A stretch of DNA of 64,000 bases from Opeltia flavorubescens (Eukaryota > Ascomycota > Lecanoromycetes > Teloschistales > Teloschistaceae), in NCBI GenBank assembly GCA_000442125.1, contig KE546970.1, positions 1,108,667-1,172,666 of the forward strand, given 5' to 3'. Below, one piece after another: positions 34,652 to 45,597 of the stretch; position 1 is the first letter of the stretch; each line of letters opens with the position of its first letter. Under the pieces are notes generated by a model that had not been told where the DNA came from, did no database searches, and worked only from the letters and a program-made list of their open reading frames with translations. Position numbers and translations under genes: made by a program.

Positions 34652-37600
34652 GATAGGCTATTAAAAGAAAGTGAAGCCTTAGGCACCAAGGCAAGAGAAT
34701 GACTACGCACGAGTAGGATGAAAGACTGACAGATGCAGGATGGAGTCGACAATGACACGGGAACATGATGCCTTTTATGTGCTCTGTATGTAGACATGTA
34801 CCATAGAAATACAATAAAGCCAATATTTCCAAGTCGAGTTACGGTCTTGCAAGACGGCGAATTATGGCCTTCGGGGTACAGCCGGTTCCCACTACTTCCG
34901 TCTTCATTGGTGGATATCTCGTATCACTCGACTGGGCCATGTGGTTGAAAGCTTAGGAGCACCACAAGCGCGGAGAATCGAGATGGCACTGACCTCCCTC
35001 TTACCACTTCAAGGTTGCAGTCATCTGCATCAAGGAAGGGGCGGCCGCCTTGCAGTGTATTTGCAACTTCTCCTTTGGCGGGAGCTTTCTCATGGTGCAT
35101 CTTAAAGGCGCCTCAATCAACTCGGTCTTTGGATAGATCCCCTAGATAGGATTAGAAGGAATTCCCGCGATTATCCTACCGGCTTTACCGTACTCCATCG
35201 AGGATACAGAATAGTAGACTTTTGATTCCGGTGATCCCTGTTCTAAAATCAAGCTGTTATGGAGGTTGCAACATCTCTATCCTATCAATAGGAGGGATTG
35301 AAGTGCGGCCAACCGCGCTTAACCCTTGGCAAACACCTGAACCGAGACTAAAGGAAGGCCCCCACGAACGATGCGGAGAAAAGACACGAGACAGCAGACT
35401 GGTACCTGCACTAGCCTGGGTCCTAGCATCCCACTGGTAACGAGGCTGGAGCATCATGGCTAATTGGCTACGAGATTCGGCGTTTCATGCGGCCTCGAGG
35501 CTTCGATTGAAAAGGCTGAAAGCGATTATTCAGTCCTCCATGTATCTCTTGCAGGTTAGACCCCGTCGAGCACTTGGCTGTAAAGGGTATTCTCAAGCCC
35601 AGCATGAATTCCGTGACTTGTTTAGAGACTAGCGATGCCGTGTAATTCCAGCGCCATGGGGAGAGCAGAGTAGTCGATTCAATACGAGGCCATCTCCGGC
35701 GTTAAAGGAGGTTGAATGGTGGGGATGGTGCATGTGCATTGTACCTGCATAACCGAGAATCCTGCAATGTGGAAGATTTGCCGATTATTCGCGAATTGTG
35801 AGAGAAATGTAAGATATTCGAGTATCCACTGCAATCTGGCAGCGTCGTAACCGGGGTTAGACATCGAGATCTACACCACTGGTCGTCAGCAGAAAAACCA
35901 GATAAGGTTATTGCAAGCGTAAAGTCAAGTGGCCAAATACTTTGGTTCGGCGAGGTTCGGCGAGGTCTGGCGGCCCCGGTTGGAGCTGGTTGTTTGCGCC
36001 ATCATGTGGGGTGCAAGGAATATCCCCAGGGCCATCATTAAGAATGTCCCGCATGTGTAGCGATAGGCTGTCGATTTATGGAGGCGTGTAATTTCCTCAT
36101 TTCTGCACGCCAAGCGAACCGTCGTCAACTTGGACCAATTTCGGATAACTAGGTTGGTTTATTCCTGGCCCACCTCGCGCTCCTTAACGCGGTCCAGAAG
36201 CATCCAACTCCTCCACCTCCTTCTCCTAGCGGTGAAAGCTGCTATTCACGGGAGATCAAGTGACTGCTCCTGTGTAACCGTATTATTATTGCGTTGTTGA
36301 AGCGCACCTCCTGCATTGTACAATTACGGAACCTCACATACTCGTCAGTGGATCCCCAAACTTACGTCTCTCTCCGACGGGAGAACCTGTGTCCGCCCCA
36401 GGCTCCTTCAAAGCACTGCCGCTTCAATGACATCTCTCACCGCTTCCGATAATACGGCCATTCGGACAAACTCAAAGCCTCATGGCAATGGAGGAATCCC
36501 GAATGCCAAACTCATTCAGGCAGACTGCCGCTATGACGCCCGCCTCTGGCCATAATCGGGACAAGGCAGGACTCATTGACCGCTGCATGACTGGTGCTCC
36601 ATTTCTCTGCGTTGATGACCTGTGTAACCTGCTGTACACTATGGCTTGATTCTTACAGTGTCTACATCATTACATCAAGGTATCGGCTTCTTAGCTTGAG
36701 ATATCTCTTCATTCGTTTTCCGCAGGGCGCCGAATGGGGCTCTTTGTTGGTGTGGCTTATGCCTTTTCCATTCTAGTTATCGGATGTTCGTAGATCGACT
36801 GATTGGGATATCGGAACGCCCTGCTCATGGCATTTCAGCTTTGCCATACTTGATCCTGCCTTTGGCCTCATGACAGAATCATGTTAGCTAGAATTTGTAA
36901 GCCAGGTGACTTCCAGACCTCCAATTGTAGCACTAGCCTCTCTTGGTCATGCTCGGTAGTACTGTCAGCCTTTCGATGGCGGAGGCTAGTAGAAAGATGA
37001 GAACCTCCACTCGATTTGGTGTCAATATTAGATCAGTCATCACCGACAACTCCATGCCAGCCTTGTTCCTAGCGACATGGAATTGTACGTGATCGGATCT
37101 TAGTGATGAATCAAAGACCACATGACGAATGTGTGGCGCTTCGGGAACGACTGAAGTCGTCTTTATCCACAGTTGTAGTCGAGTCTTTTCGCTGTAACGA
37201 GTAGGCGATTTGACCCATTCAGGGAGAAACAAGTTCCTTCGACAGATCAAGAAAGTGACGGCTTGAATAAAATGGCGGGTAAATGTAATAATCAATACCA
37301 CAGCATAATGAGGACTTTTCATGAAGTTGTAGGATAAGGATTTGGTATCTGACCACGCACGCCGGCTCCTCGCAGAGAGAAATACTCTTCGAAAATTGGA
37401 AAATGACAAATAAGCTTACAAACAACCGAAGCATAGCTGCGAAAGATGACTTGGCCTAGGATTATATTTACAAAATTGGAAGGATGACTTTTCTACTTAA
37501 GACAGTCTGATAGAATACCGAAAAGGTCCGCACTATTGTCAGAGTCCCCGGGACGATTGTTGACTACAATAATTGACTCCACAGACAAGACAATACCACA

Positions 37601-38436
37601 AATACATACTGCAACAATTTGGCAAGAGCAACGTAATGAAAGCGTTATCTATAACCTCGAAAACTGAAGACAGTTCAGGAATTACTCTATTGAGTTCAGA
37701 CCAGACTGCAACGAGTCGCCCCTTCTCCTAAGTACAATGACCCACAACAACTAGGCAGCATCATTTCTTGACTGGGCGATCTTGGATACTGGATATTTAG
37801 TGTAGATGTGACGAATACGGTGAAATCACATCAGATCAGTATGAGTCTTGCACATGGAAGGTTAAGTGCAAAGAGCATGAGATAGGTTGAGCTTTTTTCT
37901 TGATGACAAAGTTTTAGAGGTGAATGATTTCTGCCCAGGAGAATGATAGCTCCTTATCTACGGAGTACTATCAAACCATTTGGAAGAGATATTTACCGTA
38001 TTCACCGAAGATCTATCGAAATCGATCAGTCGATTTCTATACCTGTGTTCTAGGCAATGAAATGCACATCGTTTGTTGTTCTTTCAATCAGGGACTTAGA
38101 ATCAAGAGGTAATTTTAGAATCCTGTACGGGATGCTTTAATTGGACCGGCGTCAGGGCTATTGAAGACGTAAAATACAGACTGGATGAGTAGATCAATCT
38201 ACCACATCGACATCGACTGGATGTGCGTTTGGCCAGGATGATCACACTGAGATCAATTTAACTTAGTGGCTGATCGACGCCCCAGCCCTACGGAGCATTG
38301 GCCGCCCTGCCCATGTGATAGCGCCTTGAACGTGTTACTATGACGTATGTCGCCCGCTCATCTGTTTATTTACGGGCGAATGATTGCTGGCTTTCGAATT
38401 CTTTTCTACAGAACCGCCTTGACCTCAACGATAGAC
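34652..38436. other. Gene-poor 3.8-kb region
   Basis: Between the divergent glyoxal oxidase and small orphan genes. I found no complete gene, RNA gene, long terminal repeat or inverted-repeat element. Near 35945-35970 a 10-base unit (TTCGGCGAGG) occurs two and a half times in tandem. One minus-strand ORF (36933-37409) may be a relic and is listed separately. The stretch 37430-38300 is AT-rich and has only short ORFs. Confidence 0.5.
36933..37409 (-). pseudogene. Possible relic of a 2EXR-type gene
   Basis: A 158-residue open frame without clear splice partners. The segment EWVKSPTRYSEKTRLQLW loosely resembles the 2EXR opening (F-x-x-L-P-x-E-I-R-L-x-I-W), and HIRHVVFDSS follows where that family has a beta strand. 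The diagnostic L-P-x-E is missing, and no downstream family motif follows. It could equally be a chance ORF. Confidence 0.22.
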
Positions 38437-38944
38437 ATGGATCCCAACACGAGCACTCGCAACGAATTCACCAATGGCCTCATCTCCAACCCCGTCCCGG
38501 ACAATGCGGCTCCAGATTGGAAGAAATACGTCGAGAAACACAAGATATTGCTCGAAAAGCTAGCGCATCACCCAGCCATGGCATCCAATCTACACCAAAC
38601 CTTCATGACGCCCGCCAATTCTAAGAATAAAGTTTATTTTCAATGGGACTTTGTGGGCAGGACGTTGGTAGGTTACTGACAGGTAATGCCAACAAGGTAT
38701 TGACACGCGCTTTTAATAGGGATTATTGTATAACGTCAATCCAACCCTTCAAAACATGTCAAAGAAGGAGAAAGAGACTTGGCAGGATGCAGTAGGGCGG
38801 GCGTCGTTCGCGAAGATGCTTATTCTTGACACCCAACCTGGGATGCTGGACATGATGACAGAGACGACATATCCAGATCAAAGCGGGAAACATCCTGAGT
38901 TCGGAGAGGAAATCTTAGAGCTGGCCAGGCACCTCGATGAATGA
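38437..38944 (+). CDS. Small hypothetical protein
   Basis: Two exons, 38437-38667 and 38720-38944 (intron 38668-38719), 151 residues. No signal peptide or membrane span. It is helical and polar: WKKYVEKHKILLEKLAHHPA, YFQWDFVGRTL, MSKKEKETWQDAVGR and a final ELARHLDE. The intron is supported by clean GT-AG ends and by an unbroken frame on both sides. In-frame codons extend upstream to 38347; I chose ATG 38437 because the extra stretch is not protein-like. I do not recognise a family; it may be lineage-restricted. Confidence 0.6.
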
Positions 38945-39311
38945 AAATTAGTCTGCGAGCGGTCAGGCCGGAGATTCAGCCTTGAAAGATCAGTCGGCCA
39001 TTGTTGCGCCTTCGAATCTGACGAGCAGGCGAGATAGATTGTAAATAGTAAAGCTTGGATACTCTTCAGAATAATAAAAAAATCGAGCATGATTAAAGAA
39101 GGATAAATTGGGTATCGGATGAATGGTTTTGATTGGCTATTTTCCGAAGTGAAAGCGCCAAGGCTTGGTTGCCCCGTGCGATTTCGATTTCGACCATACC
39201 TTGCAAGTAGGATAATGGACGCGACAAGAGGAGTGAGCTATCGCCGCTCTTTCATGGCAGTGAAAGAGAGCCGTAGTACAATTTTACTTCAAGCTCAGGT
39301 AGAGTTGGCGC
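38945..39311. other. Intergenic region, exgD promoter
   Basis: About 370 bp; no gene or repeat seen. Confidence 0.5.
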
Positions 39312-41578
39312 ATGGCAGGCCCATATGACAGTGATGCTAGGCCTGACCATGACCATGACCGGCCCCGTCGACCGCATGGAAGAGAACGAAGGGACGGACG
39401 GCGGAGGAGCGCAGAAAATACCCCAGAGAAGAGACCGGCTCTAGCAGGTCGTTATGAACGGCAGGAGCGAGTGCTGCCGGAAAGAGGAGAACGGAGGAGG
39501 GAGAGGGTTTCTAAGGATCCTTGCGATAGGTCACCGCGACATAAACCTTGCAGTCCTGAAAGACGGAGGCGCTACAACCCGGCAAGCTTCACGTCCTCCG
39601 AAAGAGACTCTAATCCTCTCAGCTTTGACTCTCTCGCAAAACTTGATGCTTACAATGAGAAGACCTCGCACCATACGCAAGAGAAGGAGCAATTACTTGC
39701 GTCTAGAGAAAAGGATCGCGGTCATCATCGGCGGCAGAAGGAGAAAGTGACATCGGGCCGGGTCCTGAAAGACAAGACTAAGCATCGACGCAAGTCTGAG
39801 CATGGCAGGGAGAAGAGAAGGGTTGTTAGTGGGCCGCTGGCGGAAGAGGGCAGGGTTAAGAAAAGAGGTGGCTACATTGCAGAAGAGTCGGGCAAGAAAA
39901 GATTTGGAAGGAAATGCTGGATCTCTGTTCTTGTTGTCGTGCTGCTGCTGGTCATCCTCATACCCGTCGGGATCTATGCGAGTAAGAAGCATGGTGGAGG
40001 CGGAGGCGGAGGAGCTGGAGGTTCTTCGGACGACGGACCTGCTCCTGCCAATGAGAACTTGGATGGCATCAACGAGAGTGACATCCCAGCCGAAGCCAAG
40101 AACACCTATCTTGATCCTTTCACATGGTACGATACCACTGATTTCAATGTGACTTATACGAAGGAAACCGTCGGTGGACTGCCAATCATGGGTCTGAACA
40201 GTGCCTGGGATGATGGAACGCGGGCTAATGAAATGGTACCGCCCTTGGATAAGCAGTGGATTTATGGTACTATACCTATCAGAGGGGTCAATCTAGGCGG
40301 ATGGTTATCGATCGAGCCTTTCATCACCCCGAGCTTCTTTCAAAGTTACAAGTCCAACCAAGGTATCATTGATGAATACACCCTGACAAAAGAGTTGGGC
40401 CCTCAGAAAGCGGCCAAAACGCTGGAGAAACATTATGCCACCTTCATCAAAGAGGATGATTTCAAGNAGATACAAGCAGCAGGCTTCGATCACGTCAGGA
40501 TTCCTTACTCGTATTGGGCAGTCACCACCTATCCAGGAGACCCCTATGTACCGAAGATATCGTGGCGATACTTGCTGCGAGCCGTCGAATACTGTCGGAA
40601 GTATGGTCTCAGAGTCAACCTAGATCTCCACGCGCTGCCGGGAAGCCAGAATGGCTGGAACCATAGCGGAAGACAAGGCGCGATTGGCTGGCTCAACGGG
40701 ACAGACGGTGATCTGAATGCTCAGAGATCTCTTGATATACACACACAGCTGTCAACTTTCTTCGCTCAGCCCCGGTACAAGAATGTTATTACCATCTACG
40801 GGCTAGCTAACGAGCCCAAGATGATTGAGTTGCCTACGTCAGACGTCCTCGATTGGGAGACCAAGGCAACTGCAATCGTCAGGAAGAGTGGAATGCAACA
40901 ATATGTTGTCGTGGGAGACGGTTTCTTGGGCTTGAGTAAATGGAAAGGCCAACTGTCTGGCGTACAAAATGTAATCTTGGATGTACACCAGTATACAATC
41001 TTCAACAAAAATCAGATCAACTATCCGCACCAGAAGAAGATCCAATACGCATGCCAAGGCTGGACGGATCAGATGAAACAGAGCGTCAGCACTGCCACGG
41101 GATTTGGACCTACCATCTGTGGTGAATGGTCTCAGGCAGATACCGACTGCACCCTCTATCTCAACAATGTCAACACGGGTTCTCGTTGGGAAGGCACTCT
41201 GCCGACAGGAGACCCTACAACATCTGTGACAACGCCTCACTGTCCGCCAGACAGCGGCACCTGCAGCTGCGACAAGGCAAACGCGGACCCGGGCAGTTAT
41301 AGCGACGAGTATAAGCAGTGGCTCATGATGTATGCCGAAGCGCAAATGGCCAGCTTCGAGGCTGGATGGGGCTGGTTTTATTGGACTTGGGTTACGGAAT
41401 CGGCCGTTCAATGGAGTTGGAAGGTAAGCACTTCTTACACGATTACGAGCTTGAACATGCTAATGACAAGTGTTAGGCTGGGATGAATGCAGGCATCTTA
41501 CCGAAGAAAACGTGGCAGAGGGACTTCAACTGCACGACCGATGTACCGGATTTCAAGGATCTGCCAGAAAATTATTGA
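39312..41578 (+). CDS. exgD: exgD, membrane-anchored glucan 1,3-beta-glucosidase (GH5)
   Basis: Type II membrane exo-glucanase acting in cell-wall remodelling. Two exons, 39312-41423 and 41477-41578 (intron 41424-41476), 737 residues. The first 200 residues are a highly charged cytoplasmic tail (Arg/Asp/His/Glu-rich). A signal anchor at about 202-225 (SVLVVVLLLVILIPVGIYAS) and a Gly linker lead to the GH5 domain from about 260. Landmarks are RGVNLGGWL, FDHVRIPYSYWAV, acid/base Glu in GLANEPKM and nucleophile Glu in ICGEWSQ. A Cys-rich insert (HCPPDSGTCSCDKA) sits before the end, as I recall for exgD. The ambiguous base at 40467 makes one codon NAG (Glu or Lys likely). Confidence 0.93.
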
Positions 41579-43097
41579 TAAGCGTAAGCCGTACAGAAAT
41601 ATATGACCGGCTCGGCGTTAGGTTTTAGGGGAGTGCATATCACGGCATACCAACATACATACCCTTTGCATTCGTTTGTTAGGCTGTTGTCATTCATGGA
41701 CCCTTTTGCATATGCAAGGCGTCGAAGCGATATCCATCTGCTTTACCGCAAAGTGTATAAATGTTACCACAGCTATAACTGACTGTACGGGTCAATCGGC
41801 TGTAGAAAGATCCTCAGGCAGTCTATCACACAGACTGATGAGATTATTGTCCAAATCTGCAGCAGAGGTCAGACCCTCGTCTCCCGAGCGCTTCCTGAAG
41901 CTTAGGGAGTCACCATAACGTAAGCTAAAATAGGTAAGTGCATATTATTGTGCTCCCTGATGTGCACCTAAAATTGACTAGACATGCGCATAAGGTAGCC
42001 TGTATCTTAGTGTTTTCGTGCATCTTGGAGCGGGCTTTCGTCCTAATAGTTCTCATCACAGCTATTTGAGTTCGATGTAGATGAAGGGAATGAAGACAGG
42101 TTTGGGCGTACGATTGGTCGCATATTCAACGGACGTAGGTCCGAGACTTGCACTGTCAACGTTCCAGACGTTGATTGCGATTGGGTAGTTTAAGCGAAAG
42201 GAGGGAAGGGAAGGGCGGGCAAGCATCCATGAATGGAAACCGATCAGATTGGACTGTGGAGAAGAATGGGAGGGAGATGAGGCGTGGCGGTAGCTACGGC
42301 GAGCTAGGCATCGACGATAGCCTTCTGGAAAATTCTTCTGGAAAATTCTCCGAGACTGGCAGTTCCCTGAAAGAGCGGATACTGACGAAAAGGGCTTCCC
42401 CGTTTCAAGCGAGCGTCGGAAGAGAGTTGAGTGAAGAGATTTGATACATGGATTACGCGGTCGATCAAACCCGTTATCCGCGCTTCAGATCCAAGGTCCG
42501 TTCACTGCTGATCTTGCTGGACGTTGTATGTTCGCTGGTCATGTTGCGGAACCGGTACAACGACCTTCCACGGTCTTACCTGGCAGATTGGATGCAATGA
42601 ATAAGATCAACTTTTGTAAGAGTCTTGAATTAGCGTGGAGAGTGTATCATGTGGAAACGCCACCTCCTGGACCTTCACCGACATGATGTATGTCCAGCTG
42701 CAGCCACGAGCTTATTGAACACATGGCGAACATGGCCTGCCGCGTGAGAAGAGGACCCCTAATCCCGATCGAGTAAGATCCGGCGTCTGTCCATCATCCT
42801 ACTACTTTTATGCCATCCAATGACAGTCGCTCTTTTTCCTTTAAACAGTCCACTGCAATATTTCTGGACTGGTGGGGGGTTTAACGACATGCTTGTCGCG
42901 CTCTGCAACACCAATTCACCAGCGGCTTCACATGGCTTTATGTACATCACCCTTTGTCGCAAACATCCCATCCAGATCATCTTTGCTTGAGTACAGATGA
43001 AGCCGTCTTCCTTCCGCTTGATATCTACTGACACAATCCTTCATCATCCCGTCCCGCATGCTGACCCAATCACTCACCGCCGTCATCGTGAATCTCA
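41579..43097. other. Intergenic region, nothing recognised
   Basis: About 1.5 kb between exgD and the kinase. A short tandem repeat (TTCTGGAAAATTC, twice) lies at about 42321-42350. No supported ORF. Confidence 0.5.
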
Positions 43098-45143
43098 ATG
43101 GGGAACACTCATGGCAAGCCCGTTGTCTTTACCAATGAAGGTATGTACGACCAAGCTCTTTCAACAGAAGATATCTCGCGGACCCAATGTGTCTGTCGAC
43201 GGACCCCTGTCGTTACTTCTTCTTACTTTGACCATTTACAAGCTGACTTTTGATTGGAACTCGTGTAGTCAATCTCAATCATTTCCGATTGCTGCGAGTC
43301 GTGGGAAAGGGTGCTTTTGGCAAAGTACGGATAGTGGAACGAAAAGATACTGGCTTGACGTTTGCTCTGAAGTATATTCGCAAAGATGAAGGTTTGCTGT
43401 CCCTCCCCATCGAATTATCCTATATGAAAGCAAACCCGTGCAGTTGTGAGGTCCGAGAGCGTACGCAACATCATTCGGGAGCGGCGGATGCTGGAACATC
43501 TCAACCACCCTTTCCTATGCAATTTGCGCTATAGCTTCCAGGATATAGAATATTTGTATGTCCATCCGATCGTCTTCCTGCAGAAATCTATGGTCATCTG
43601 ACTCATCTTAGATATATCGTTGTCGATCTCATGAATGGCGGTGACCTGAGATTTCACATATCAAGAAAAACGTTCACCGAGGAAGCAGTACGATTCTGGG
43701 TGGCCGAGCTGGGATGCGCACTACGATATATACACCAGCAGGGCATTGTTCACAGAGACTTAAAGCCGGACAACGTCCTGTTAGACTCTGAAGGCCATGT
43801 TCACCTGGCAGACTTTGTAAGCTCACGGATCCACAATGAAACGTCCAATCACTAATCTAATCCAGAATGTTGCATCCGAGTTCAGACCTGAAAAGAAGTT
43901 GCACAGTAAATCCGGGACACTGGCATACCTGGCGCCGGAGGTATATGGTGGTGGTGGCTATCTGGACGAGGTGGACTGGTGGTCATTGGGTGTGACTTTC
44001 TACGAGGCCATCTACAACAAGGCAAGACCTAGACTGTTAGCAAGCGATCCAGAGGCTAATGTGCTGGCAGAGACCGTTCGCTTCCCATGGCCATGAGAAG
44101 CTAGAGAAAGAGATTCTGAATGGAATGCCAAATTATCCTGTCACGCAGCCACCGGTGTCTATGCCATGTCTTCATGCTATCAGTTCACTACTAGAGAAAG
44201 ATAAGCGGAAAAGGATAGGTGCTGCAGGTTTTGAGACGTTCACCGACAATCCCTTCTTCCGAAATATAGACTTCGTGGCGCTGGAGAGGAAACAGGTGCC
44301 CCCAATATTTATTCCCTCAAGTGAAAAGACCAATTTCGACGCCACTTACGATCTTGAGGAGCTTCTACTTGAGGAAGCTCCCCTCGAAGCACGCGCCAGG
44401 CGACAGAAGCCGAGGGTTCAGCTGAAAGAAGATGCGTCGGACAAGGAAATCAGGGTAGATGAGCTCCATCGGATGATTGAGACTCTGTTTGAGCCATTTG
44501 ACTACACTACAGTACAGTGAGTAACGACTGAACCAATACTTGATGACAGTGCTGCAACTTTTACTAATCTCTCCTGATTTGCTGTAGTAATTACAAAGGG
44601 GATCGTCCAGCTCACCCTTCCGGAAACGATCCTTCCCAGGATAGCTGGCCTCAAACCACAACGACGCACTCGAAATCATCTACCGACGAACCTCATGCAG
44701 TTGATTCTCCTCACAACGGCTCCCCGCCAATGGGTACCTTCCCCTCCGGCCCAAAATCCACCCATTCTACTCAGTCAGATTATTTCCCCGCCAACGAACA
44801 TCCACCACTACCAGATACCTCGCCAACACCACAGACTATTGTCCGTCCTCCTCCGCCTACATCACATCCTACCAAAGGCGGCACCCGAAGTATCTCTAAA
44901 GGCGGAGGTATGCAAGTAACCCTTGACGAGACAGGATCATGGTCGCAACTAGCAAAGGATCAAAGTTCTACAATTCCAGCAGAAGGCGTTAACGGTCTCG
45001 ATGGCAAAGGCGGAAAGCAGGCGCATGGCATGCTGGGATTTCTATCGAGACACAAAGGCAGGGAGAAGAGCCCGAAGCCGCAAGAGCCAGGAGTTCTGGG
45101 TAAGGAGGGAGCACGAGTTGTGATTAACAACGGGGCACGATGA
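43098..45143 (+). CDS. STK32/YANK-type AGC serine/threonine kinase
   Basis: Seven exons: 43098-43140, 43269-43391, 43444-43555, 43612-43816, 43866-44021, 44071-44516 and 44588-45143, 546 residues. The N-terminus [11 protein letters not shown] has Gly2, a possible N-myristoylation site. Kinase motifs in order: GKGAFGKV (P-loop), [10 protein letters not shown] (Lys), [11 protein letters not shown] (catalytic loop), LADFNVAS, then YLAPEV. DFN in place of DFG is a hallmark I know from STK32/YANK kinases. Intron 5 (44022-44070) begins GC, not GT. It is the only join I found that gives the expected YNK-RPF, and it has branch CTAAT. Residues after about 375 are a disordered Pro/Ser/Gly-rich tail. 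Substrates are unknown; membrane association through the N-terminus is inference. Confidence 0.88.
44022..44070 (+). other. GC-AG intron in the STK32-type kinase
   Basis: Donor AAG|GCAAGA, branch GCTAATG, acceptor GGCAG. Removal joins NK to [15 protein letters not shown], the usual kinase continuation. Retention instead leads to a stop after some 20 codons. GC-AG introns are a minority class in fungi, normally with a strong donor like this one. Confidence 0.8.
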
Positions 45144-45597
45144 ATTATAGAACGTTTCTGACGGTAACATTCATTTGCTTGATTTGCACAAAGCGCGTGG
45201 GTGTTTTTATCATGGGTGCGAGCATGGGTATACTCATTATGGTGGCGTGGTTCAATGGCGGTGGGGATCATGCTGCCTTTTCCTCTTCATGATTATATAT
45301 TAGAGACCTCCATACCCCTACTCTAGGCATGAATACGATATATATTAGTGTAAAAACAAGTGTTCCTGTTTTGTAGACCATCTCATAATTTCGATACCCT
45401 TAGATCGGCCATTAAGAGCATGTTAAGAACATATTAGCCTTTACGGTATAAAGAGGAAAACGTGCTGTTCCTCGACGTATTCTTACAAGAGTACTCAGCG
45501 ATTATACCGAAATCGGCCGCTACACTAGGCCAGAAAAGGATCGTATCGATAAGACTTTTTTCAGGATCTAATTCCCCAGTACAGCTCAACGGCATCA
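45144..45597. other. Intergenic region, nothing recognised
   Basis: About 450 bp, AT-rich in the middle (near 45280-45360). Confidence 0.5.

Noticed and set aside
35945-35970. Two and a half tandem copies of TTCGGCGAGG.
   Set aside because: Too short and too few copies to call a functional repeat.
40839-41411. 190-residue minus-strand ORF.
   Set aside because: Fully inside the exgD coding region and without protein-like features.
42321-42350. Direct repeat of TTCTGGAAAATTC.
   Set aside because: Only two copies in non-coding DNA; likely a replication-slip duplication.
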